A stretch of DNA of 9,954 bases. Origin: Bacillota bacterium (lineage in GTDB: Bacteria; Bacillota; Sulfobacillia; JAJZYS01; JAJYTV01). The stretch spans positions 1 to 9,954 of the forward strand of contig JAJYNV010000226.1 of the NCBI GenBank assembly GCA_021786135.1. The letters run 5' to 3'. A program made the translations under genes and the position numbers. The notes beneath the pieces were generated by a model. The model made no database searches. It was not told the origin of the DNA and saw only the letters and a list, made by a program, of their open reading frames with translations. Shown piece after piece: positions 5,001 to 9,954 of the stretch; the stretch's first letter is position 1, and every line of letters starts with the position of its first letter.

Positions 5001-6959
5001 TTGGAGGAGCAGTTTAGCGCCCTGGTCGCCAGGGCCAGGGAAGCGGCCGCCGCCTACTACAACGGCAGCGACCTCCTGATGACCGATGCGGAGTACGACG
5101 CGCTCATCGAGCAGATCGCCGCAGCCAAGGCTGAGCATCCCGACTGGGACGACGAGGGTGTACTCGAGCGCGTCGCCGCCGGCGCCGCAACCGGGGACGT
5201 CCAGCACAGCTCTATGATGCTGTCGCTCGCCAAGGTGAAGACCGAGGCGGACCTGCTGGCGTTCATCAGAAGCATCCCGGCACCCCAGGACATCAACGTG
5301 GAGCCGAAGATGGACGGCCTCGCGATCAGCGCCAAATACGTCGCAGGTCTCCTGACCCAGGTGGTCACACGCGGCGACGGCAGCGCGGGCGAGGACGTCA
5401 CAGCGCAAGCCCAGAAGATCGCCGGCCTGCCGACCAGGCTCTCGGAGCCGGCGAACACCGAGGTGCGCGGCGAGGTCTTCATGACCGACGCGGACTTCGA
5501 GATCGCGAACCGGAACCGCACGGCGGCGGGCAAGCCTGCCTTCGCAAACCCGCGCAACGCCACGGCCGGCACGCTGCGGGCGCAGGGGCGCACCTACGAA
5601 GCACCGATGAGCTTCGCCTGCTACGAAGCGCTCTACGACAACGCGCCCGACTCCTACCTGGCGAGGCTCGCCATCGCGTCGACGCTCGGGATCCAGACCA
5701 TCAACGACCTCTTCAGGATGAAGCCCATGCCGCCGCTCGACGCGGTGCGGGAGATCGAACGCCTGCGCCCAACGCTCGGATTCCCGATCGACGGCGCGGT
5801 GCTCAAGGTCAACTCGGAGATGCTTCGCCGCCAGCTCGGAGAGACCAGTCACAGCCCGCGCTGGGCGGTCGCCTTCAAGTACGCGGCCGACACGGCGACG
5901 ACCAGGCTGCTGGACATCGAGCTCGCAATCGGCCGCACCGGCCGCCTCTCGCTGACGGCCATCCTGGAGCCGGTCTACGTCGGCGGAACCACGATCTCCA
6001 GGGCGACTCTCCACCACCCCCAGTTCGTGCTCGACGCCGACCTGCGGATCGGTGACGAGGTGTACGTCTACCGCGCCGGCGACGTCATCCCGCGGGTGAC
6101 GACCCCGGTCCTCTCCGCAAGGCCCGAGGGCCTGCCGCGCTGGACCCCGCCCGAGACGTGCCCGCAGTGCGGCGAGCCGCTCGAGAAGGAAGGCCTCATC
6201 TGGCGCTGCCTCAGCCCGGAGTGCTCGGTCGCCGGCCGCATCAGGTACTTCGCCGGTCGCGACGTCATGGACATCGACGGGCTCGACGTCGTGACCGCCG
6301 AGGCCCTCGCGGAGTCGGGGATGGTCAACAGCATCGCCGACCTCTACAACCTGACGCGCGAGCAGATCGCGAACCTCCCGGTCGGCACCACCGCTTCAGG
6401 GCAGCCACGGCTGCTCGGACAGAAGACGACTGACCGGATCCTCTCGAGCCTGGCCGAGAAGACGAAGACCCAGCCGTTCGCTCGCGTGATCACGTCGCTC
6501 GGCATCCGCAACGTCGGCCGCTCGATGGGCCGGCGGCTCGCAGAGCGCTTCAGGAACATGAACGCCCTGCGCAGCGCGACCGTCGAGGAGCTCGCCAGCG
6601 TGGAGGGCATCGGCCCGACCAAGGCGGAGCGCATCAAGGCAGGGCTCACCCAGATGGAGCTGGTCATCAACCGGCTGATCCAGGCCGGGGTCCATACCGA
6701 GATCGAGGAGGCGGCGCCCGTGGATTCTTCTCTTCCTCTCGCCGGCAAGAAGGTCTGCGTGACCGGTGCCGTCCCCGGCATGACGCGGTGGGAGGCCGAC
6801 CATGCGATCGCGCAACTCGGCGGCACCCCGACGGACTCCGTGACCAAGACGACCAACCTGCTCGTGATCGGCGACAAGCCCGGCAGCAAGGTCGAGAAGG
6901 CCGAGAAGTACGGCGTTCCGACCATGACGGCCGACGAGTTTCTCGCGCTGCTGCACTAG
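5001..6959 (+). CDS. ligA: NAD+-dependent DNA ligase, complete, element-borne
   Basis: 652 aa from TTG 5001, close to the 671 aa of E. coli LigA. It seals 3'-OH/5'-phosphate nicks using NAD+. Domains in order: Ia, NAD-binding (YYNGSDLLMTDAEYDAL, residues 19-35); nucleotidyltransferase with adenylated Lys in K103-M-D-G, TRGDG (123-127), EVRGEV (154-159), FANPRNATAG (181-190), IDGAVLKV (263-270) and K293; OB fold (GRTGRLSLTAILEPV, GDEVYVYRAGDVIP); four-Cys zinc finger C387, C390, C403, C408; helix-hairpin-helix region (about 500-565, SLGIRNVG and VEGIGPTKAE); C-terminal BRCT (about 580-650). All key residues are present, so it should be active. The unusual BRCT entry VCVTGAV and the context of primase, helicase and orphan genes suggest a second, mobile-element copy rather than the chromosomal ligA. 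The reverse-strand ORF across the first half is a shadow. Transcription probably ends at the terminator just downstream. Confidence 0.93.
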   Translation: MEEQFSALVARAREAAAAYYNGSDLLMTDAEYDALIEQIAAAKAEHPDWDDEGVLERVAAGAATGDVQHSSMMLSLAKVKTEADLLAFIRSIPAPQDINVEPKMDGLAISAKYVAGLLTQVVTRGDGSAGEDVTAQAQKIAGLPTRLSEPANTEVRGEVFMTDADFEIANRNRTAAGKPAFANPRNATAGTLRAQGRTYEAPMSFACYEALYDNAPDSYLARLAIASTLGIQTINDLFRMKPMPPLDAVREIERLRPTLGFPIDGAVLKVNSEMLRRQLGETSHSPRWAVAFKYAADTATTRLLDIELAIGRTGRLSLTAILEPVYVGGTTISRATLHHPQFVLDADLRIGDEVYVYRAGDVIPRVTTPVLSARPEGLPRWTPPETCPQCGEPLEKEGLIWRCLSPECSVAGRIRYFAGRDVMDIDGLDVVTAEALAESGMVNSIADLYNLTREQIANLPVGTTASGQPRLLGQKTTDRILSSLAEKTKTQPFARVITSLGIRNVGRSMGRRLAERFRNMNALRSATVEELASVEGIGPTKAERIKAGLTQMELVINRLIQAGVHTEIEEAAPVDSSLPLAGKKVCVTGAVPGMTRWEADHAIAQLGGTPTDSVTKTTNLLVIGDKPGSKVEKAEKYGVPTMTADEFLALLH

Positions 6960-6970
6960 CGATTCACGGG

Positions 6971-7010
6971 CACGGGGCACACCGCCAGCCGGTGTGCCCC
7001 GTGTTTCGTT
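6971..7010 (+). terminator. Intrinsic terminator after the ligase gene
   Basis: CACGGGGCACACCG (6971-6984) and CGGTGTGCCCCGTG (6990-7003) form a perfect 14-bp GC-rich stem with a 5-nt loop, followed directly by TTTCGTT. It starts 12 nt after the ligase TAG. It separates the replication block from the next small genes, which may therefore need their own promoter or depend on read-through. Confidence 0.85.
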
Positions 7011-7046
7011 GACAGGGAGGAATGCGATACGGAGCGCGTCATCCAT

Positions 7047-7319
7047 GTGAACATCCTCGACGGGCCGATCCCGGAGACGGATGTTGAAGTCCGCTTCGAT
7101 CAGCTCCGCCTGCAAGACGGTCAACTCTTCATCGACGACCAACGCTACGCGCCAGCCTTCCTCGAGGACTCACGCAACGAGTTCGTCGGACTCGGCTTCA
7201 CTGACGACGGGGAGCCGCGGGTGCTTGCGCGCTGGCGCGGCGAGGGCAAGGAAGAGACCAACCTCTGGCACTGGAACGACGTCTTCCTCGTGCCGGTCAG
7301 AAAGAAGGGGGGTTCGTGA
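7047..7319 (+). CDS. Small acidic hypothetical protein
   Basis: 90 aa from GTG 7047. The start signal is poor: GGAG (7031-7034) lies 12 nt upstream, and a much better AGGGAGG (7014-7020) is 26 nt upstream with no usable in-frame start beside it. The protein is acidic and rich in aromatic residues (VRFDQLRLQDGQLFIDDQRY, LWHWNDVFLVPV), probably beta-rich and cytoplasmic, without signal peptide or cysteines. Its TGA overlaps the next GTG (GTGA, 7316-7319), so it is translationally coupled to the deoxyribosyltransferase-like gene and may act with it. The family is not recognised. Confidence 0.65.
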   Translation: MNILDGPIPETDVEVRFDQLRLQDGQLFIDDQRYAPAFLEDSRNEFVGLGFTDDGEPRVLARWRGEGKEETNLWHWNDVFLVPVRKKGGS

Positions 7320-7747
7320 GGAAGCGGCCGCTGATCTATCTCGCCGGCGCGATCGACAACATCTCCAAGGTAGACGCCCAGCAGTGGCGCGAGGAGGCCA
7401 CCGAGGTTCTCTCCAAGCTCGGCTGCGACGTCTACAACCCGCTAATGGGCGTCATGGGGGTCGGCAGCCCCGAGGAGACCATCCAGCAGAACCAAGAGGC
7501 CCTGCGTGCCTCAGACGCGGTGCTGGCGGAACTCTGGAAGCCGACGCTCCACTACGGCACCGTCACCGAGGTCGAGGAAGCCGTGTCGCTCAACATCCCG
7601 GTCGTCGCCTGGATGGAGGGCGTGTGCCCGCCGCTGTACCTTCGGCGTCATGCCGCCGTCATCATCGAGAACACGAAGTTCAACGCTCTCCACACCGTCG
7701 CACGGGCGGCGAAGGAGCGCCTGAAGCCGATGCAGGACGCGATCTAG
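7316..7747 (+). CDS. Nucleoside 2-deoxyribosyltransferase-like protein (DUF4406-type)
   Basis: 143 aa from GTG 7316; AAGAAGG (7302-7308) gives a 7-nt spacing. The fold signature is YLAGAID (8-14) at the first strand, then SDAVLAEL (66-73) and YGTVTEVEEAVSLNIPVV (80-97). In nucleoside 2-deoxyribosyltransferases a Glu in the GTxxEv context (here E85) is the catalytic nucleophile that forms a covalent deoxyribosyl intermediate during base exchange. Family length is usually 100-160 aa, so the gene appears complete. Phage members occur in nucleotide-metabolism clusters and related domains are also found in Rossmann-like LOG/TIR-adjacent proteins, so substrate is uncertain. It is coupled to the upstream 90-aa gene by a 4-nt overlap. 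Role in the element's nucleotide supply, base salvage or base modification is inferred. Confidence 0.8.
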   Translation: MRKRPLIYLAGAIDNISKVDAQQWREEATEVLSKLGCDVYNPLMGVMGVGSPEETIQQNQEALRASDAVLAELWKPTLHYGTVTEVEEAVSLNIPVVAWMEGVCPPLYLRRHAAVIIENTKFNALHTVARAAKERLKPMQDAI

Positions 7748-7792
7748 GGCCAAGCGCAACTCGAGTAGCGTTTTAGTAAAGGGGGGTGCGAA

Positions 7793-8521
7793 ATGCCGAG
7801 GATTCCTTGGGAAGACGTAAGGGTTCCCTGGTGGGCCCGATGGCTAACCGTGGGTCCCTTGTCGCGCCCCGGCACGAAGGCAGACCTGCAAGCCATCGAG
7901 TGGATCATCGCCCAGGCTCCCAACCCCAACAGCAGGCCGATCCAGTGGTGGATCTCCCGGCTCGAGGAAGAAGACGCTGCGGCGCTTGACCGCGATCTCA
8001 TCGGCTTCTGGATCATGGCCAGCCTGCTCACCCAGAACTCTTCGCTGATGTGGGAGACCAGCCAGATCGAATCGCTCACGGCCATCGAATGGACCTTCAC
8101 CCTGCCGATCGGCAAGTTCAGCCGCGCAATCCTGGTGGACAACCGACTCGCCCACATTCCGTCCCCTGGCGCCTGGCTGGTCAAGGGGTTCTGGCTGCAA
8201 GTCCTGGAGATGGCCGAGCCAAAGACGAAGTGGCGTTGGAGCCGACGTCACCCGCACGGCAAAGGAGGGTCTGCCCGTGAAGTCACTCTCTCTGACCCGA
8301 TCGGCAAGGGTGGCCCGTACAAGTCGCACATCATGCGCGATCCGGAGCACGACGAGTCCGTGCTGTGCGGCTTCGAGCCGCCGCCGTGGATGAGCCTATG
8401 GCCGACACCGACTGCGATCGACCTGTCGGTCGTCAAGGCGGACCAGGCCCAATTACGTCGGCGGAACCAGCAGGTGTGCGAGCGGTGTATCCGCATCGCT
8501 CTCCGACAGGCTGCCAGATGA
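7793..8521 (+). CDS. Tryptophan-rich hypothetical protein with His/Cys tail
   Basis: 242 aa from ATG 7793, with GGGGGG (7781-7786) spaced 6 nt. About 16 tryptophans (6-7%) are spread through the chain (VPWWARW, QWWISRL, WTFTLPIG, KWRWSRR). No transmembrane segment is convincing. The C-terminal part carries H179, H186, C192 (in ESVLCG), then C229-E-R-C232 (in QVCERCIRIA). This matches a H...LCG...xxCxxCx-type arrangement seen in many small phage and actinobacterial proteins and presumed to bind zinc. The N-terminal 170 residues are unrecognised. It begins 45 nt after the deoxyribosyltransferase-like gene and is the last well-supported gene of the element-like block. Function unknown; zinc binding is inferred only from the residue pattern. 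Confidence 0.75.
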   Translation: MPRIPWEDVRVPWWARWLTVGPLSRPGTKADLQAIEWIIAQAPNPNSRPIQWWISRLEEEDAAALDRDLIGFWIMASLLTQNSSLMWETSQIESLTAIEWTFTLPIGKFSRAILVDNRLAHIPSPGAWLVKGFWLQVLEMAEPKTKWRWSRRHPHGKGGSAREVTLSDPIGKGGPYKSHIMRDPEHDESVLCGFEPPPWMSLWPTPTAIDLSVVKADQAQLRRRNQQVCERCIRIALRQAAR

Positions 8522-8820
8522 CGCGGTCGCGTGAATCCGTTGAGGAGACCGAGGCATCTGTGGTGAAACTGACTACCAGGACAGAACCGGCGGCGCCAGG
8601 AGCGCGCCGACTACAGACATCCCAAGCCGCAAAGGACAAGCAGGAGGGCGCCGACGCTCCTCCTGACCACGGACAGATCAGCAAGCGAGGCGGAGTTCGT
8701 CACGTGACGAGACTCCGCCTCGTTGTCGTCGTGTCCGGTCGCTGCGTGCAGGACGGAATCCTCCTTGACCGCCCTGTCCCGGAACTCGGCAAGGAAGTGC
8801 AGTTGACCCGCTTCACGTGA
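8518..8820 (+). CDS. Doubtful small ORF coupled to the preceding gene
   Basis: 100 aa if started at ATG 8518, which overlaps the preceding TGA (ATGA). For: the overlap arrangement is typical of coupled genes. Against: third codon positions are noticeably less GC-biased than in neighbouring genes, the composition is low in hydrophobic residues until the middle, two terminator-like stem-loops (8641-8665 and 8684-8724) lie inside it, and no motif is recognised. It could be a degraded gene, a short real product, or chance. Its reverse-strand alternatives are no better. Confidence 0.25.
   Translation: MTRSRESVEETEASVVKLTTRTEPAAPGARRLQTSQAAKDKQEGADAPPDHGQISKRGGVRHVTRLRLVVVVSGRCVQDGILLDRPVPELGKEVQLTRFT
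8641..8665 (+). other. Stem-loop, first of a tandem pair
   Basis: CAGGAGG-GCG (8641-8650), loop CCGA, CGC-T-CCTCCTG (8655-8665): 10 bp with one bulged T. It lies 22 nt before the base of a stronger stem-loop. It may be part of a composite terminator for the element genes. Confidence 0.5.
8684..8730 (+). terminator. Probable terminator or strong stem-loop
   Basis: C-GAGGCGGAGT-TCGTC (8686-8701) pairs with GACGA-G-ACTCCGCCTC-G (8706-8722) over 16 bp with one bulged G and a tight ACGT loop. GTTGTCGTC follows, a poor but pyrimidine-rich tail. Its position after the last well-supported element gene suits a transcription terminator; a protein-binding palindrome is the alternative. Confidence 0.55.
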
Positions 8821-8823
8821 AGC
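8810..8823. promoter_or_regulatory. 14-bp perfect palindrome, possible operator
   Basis: GCTTCACGTGAAGC is fully self-complementary with no loop, the form expected of a dimeric regulator site. It lies 228 bp upstream of the sigma-factor start and at the end of the doubtful ORF. No regulator is identified. Confidence 0.35.
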
Positions 8824-8849
8824 ACGGCACCTCATGATCGATTGCTAAC

Positions 8850-8889
8850 GTTGCAAGTGAGACTCGCCGAACGCCAATACTGGTTGCAA
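8850..8889. repeat. Paired GTTGCAA sites 33 bp apart
   Basis: GTTGCAA occurs at 8850-8856 and 8883-8889; the core TTGCAA is itself palindromic. The 33-bp spacing is close to three helical turns, which would place two bound dimers on the same face of the DNA. Two copies of a 7-mer can also occur by chance. Confidence 0.3.
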
Positions 8890-9005
8890 ACGAATGCACC
8901 CTGGTCAGCGCCCCGTTCAAGGTGTACCGTCCGGCCTGCATGAAAGGTAAGCTACCAAAAAGTTCTGCGCGCTACACCCAACAGAATGCCTAGGTGAGCC
9001 GCACT

Positions 9006-9011
9006 TATAGT
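9006..9011 (+). promoter_or_regulatory. Candidate -10 box for the sigma gene
   Basis: TATAGT matches the vegetative -10 consensus at five of six positions and would place transcription start about 20 nt before the GTG, just upstream of AGGAGGT. The -35 region has no TTGACA-like hexamer. Confidence 0.25.
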
Positions 9012-9038
9012 TGTGCACCGTAGACAGGAGGTCGCCCC

Positions 9039-9572
9039 GTGCTTGTCGATACAGAGTTGATCAGGCTCGTTTCGGGAGGCGATCCGGAGGCGGCTGGCCA
9101 TCTAGTCGAGTCGGTATGGACAGACGCGTATCGGATCGCCAGAACTGTGGCGGCAGATCGGCAGACCGCTGAGGACGCGGCGCAAGAGGCATGCATAGAG
9201 ATGTTGACCTCGCTCCCACGACTGCGAAACCCGAAGGCCTTTCGGGCCTGGTTCTTTCGACTCGTGGTGCGATCAGCGTACCGCGAACTGAAAAGAGGCA
9301 GTCGGGAGGTGCCTGTCGCCGATCCTCCTGACAAGTCGTCTTCCGAATGGAGACACGATCATCTCCGCGAAGCGTTCGCTTCCTTGCCTCGCAAAGACCA
9401 GTTGGCATTGGTTCTGCACTACGATTATGGGTTTACTAGCGACGAGATCGCTAACGTGCTGGGTGTCGTCGCTGGGACTGTTCGATACCGTCTATGGAAT
9501 GCCAGAAGGCGATTGAAGCAGTTGCTGCTTGAAGAAGATCAAGAGCGAGGCGATTCTCATGGAACCCTTTGA
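9039..9572 (+). CDS. ECF-type RNA polymerase sigma-70 factor
   Basis: 177 aa from GTG 9039, with AGGAGGT (9026-9032) at a 6-nt spacing, the best ribosome site in the window. Region 2 spans about residues 20-86, with the core-binding and -10 recognition helices (TAEDAAQEACIEML, then NPKAFRAWFFRLVVRSAYRE). Region 4 spans about 109-162, with a helix-turn-helix for -35 recognition (TSDEIANVLGVVAGTVRYRL, then ARRRLK). There is no region 1.1 or 3, and the length is typical of ECF factors. The next gene overlaps its end by 14 nt and encodes a single-pass membrane protein, the usual position of an anti-sigma factor. Known of the family: held inactive at the membrane until a signal releases it. Composition differs from the upstream genes, so it is probably host chromosome rather than element. 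Confidence 0.9.
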   Translation: MLVDTELIRLVSGGDPEAAGHLVESVWTDAYRIARTVAADRQTAEDAAQEACIEMLTSLPRLRNPKAFRAWFFRLVVRSAYRELKRGSREVPVADPPDKSSSEWRHDHLREAFASLPRKDQLALVLHYDYGFTSDEIANVLGVVAGTVRYRLWNARRRLKQLLLEEDQERGDSHGTL

Positions 9573-9954
9573 GGAGAAGCTGCAGAAGTTCATCCGGCAA
9601 GATGGTCAGGCTTGGTCTATCCCCGCTGCACCGATTGACAAGGTGTTGCGTGGCTGGAGACAGGCATCGGCACCAAGAAGGTCAGCGACTCGTGTACCAT
9701 GGAGCATTTCCGCAGTCGTGTTCTCAGCACTGGTGGTCGTTATGGCGATCTGGTTCCGTCCACCGGCCAACCATGCCCATCCTGCGAAAGTTCAGACTGT
9801 AAACGTGCAGGGCCACTTCACTTCTATCGGAAGTCTAGGGAGCATCCAAAACGTCGATATGGTGTCATCTCAGGACGGCTGGGCATTGACGGACAAAGTT
9901 GTCCTGAGGACGGTGAATGGTGGGGCCACATGGATACGTACCAATGGCCTGCCG
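9559..9954 (+). CDS. Membrane protein with YCF48/BNR-like repeat, candidate anti-sigma partner, 3'-truncated
   Basis: The frame from ATG 9559 is open to the window end (132 residues seen). The start overlaps the sigma gene by 14 nt, with GCGAGG 8 nt upstream. Residues 1-46 are charged and cytoplasmic by the positive-inside rule (RRSATR just before the membrane). Residues 47-66 form one hydrophobic helix (WSISAVVFSALVVVMAIW). The external part includes VSSQDGWAL and LRTVNGGATW (about 102-125), the blade signature of YCF48/BNR-type beta-propellers (GWAL...TxNGGxTW). Known: such repeats form propellers in extracytoplasmic proteins, and sigma/YCF48-protein pairs occur in Bacillota. The short cytoplasmic segment lacks a recognisable zinc anti-sigma motif, so anti-sigma function is inferred from position and topology. 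Further blades should follow beyond the window. Confidence 0.8.
   Translation, partial: MEPFEEKLQKFIRQDGQAWSIPAAPIDKVLRGWRQASAPRRSATRVPWSISAVVFSALVVVMAIWFRPPANHAHPAKVQTVNVQGHFTSIGSLGSIQNVDMVSSQDGWALTDKVVLRTVNGGATWIRTNGLP

Larger units (their letters stand above)
8824..9038. other. Non-coding leader of the sigma gene and likely element boundary
   Basis: No credible ORF in any frame. The stretch has visibly more A and T than the genes to its left. It contains the paired GTTGCAA sites, a candidate -10 box TATAGT at 9006-9011 (no convincing -35 at the right distance, so an ECF-type or weak promoter is possible) and the sigma gene's ribosome site AGGAGGT (9026-9032). No tRNA or att-like direct repeat was recognised. 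Confidence 0.5.

Noticed and set aside
4888..5079. 63-aa ORF over the nested stem-loop
   Set aside because: It translates the hairpin arms and runs into the ligase gene in another frame; no ribosome site.
4911..6017. 368-aa reverse-strand ORF across the ligase gene
   Set aside because: It is antisense to conserved ligase motifs, Arg/Val/Gly-rich as expected from GC-rich shadow frames, and shows no domain.
8365..8517. Upstream extension of the doubtful ORF at 8518
   Set aside because: It would overlap the well-supported 242-aa gene by over 150 nt; the ATGA start is the only plausible one.
9569..9802. 77-aa ORF after the sigma gene
   Set aside because: The frame starting at 9559 is open to the window end and encodes a membrane helix plus a YCF48 motif, so this is a shadow.
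1..9954. CRISPR array, tRNA, rRNA, integrase or transposase
   Set aside because: No regularly spaced repeats, cloverleaf-like segments or recombinase motifs were seen on either strand by reading.

Overview
The window is GC-rich bacterial DNA with strong Shine-Dalgarno sequences and many GTG and TTG starts. All credible genes lie on the + strand. It has two parts. Positions 1 to about 8.52 kb look like the replication and nucleotide-metabolism segment of an integrated mobile element (prophage, plasmid-like element or ICE). From about 8.85 kb the sequence is less GC-rich when sampled by eye (about 50-58% against about 65% in the ligase gene) and carries what looks like a host regulatory pair: an ECF sigma factor followed by a membrane protein with an external YCF48/BNR-type repeat. 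That pairing, together with the AGGAGG-type ribosome sites, points towards a GC-rich Bacillota lineage (Alicyclobacillus/Sulfobacillus-like). This is an inference, not a demonstrated taxonomy.

Layout: (i) a 5'-truncated SNF2-like DEAH helicase with an inserted four-Cys zinc knuckle and a C-terminal QLALF sequence that matches the sliding-clamp binding motif; (ii) a short CHC2/TOPRIM primase-like protein; (iii) a PP-loop PAPS-reductase-family protein; (iv) an unrecognised protein probably starting at TTG 3812; (v) a small protein read from 4480 with a second, strongly signalled in-frame start at 4639; (vi) an approximately 80-nt nested stem-loop; (vii) a complete NAD+-dependent DNA ligase starting at TTG 5001, closed by a good intrinsic terminator; (viii) a 90-aa orphan overlapping a nucleoside 2-deoxyribosyltransferase-like (DUF4406-type) protein; (ix) a tryptophan-rich orphan with a His/Cys tail. 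Gaps are short and several junctions are ATGA/GTGA overlaps, so these genes are probably co-transcribed in a few blocks.

How they fit together: helicase, primase and ligase supply unwinding, priming and nick sealing. The clamp motif could tie the helicase to the host replisome. No polymerase is seen in the window, so host polymerase is presumably used or one lies outside. The PP-loop and deoxyribosyltransferase-like proteins suggest nucleotide or base chemistry, but their substrates cannot be read from sequence.

The stretch 8522-9038 holds a doubtful ORF, two tandem stem-loops, a 14-bp palindrome, a repeated GTTGCAA site and the ribosome-binding region of the sigma gene. It is the best candidate for the right edge of the element, although no integrase, tRNA or att repeat was found in the window. 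The last gene runs off the 3' end.
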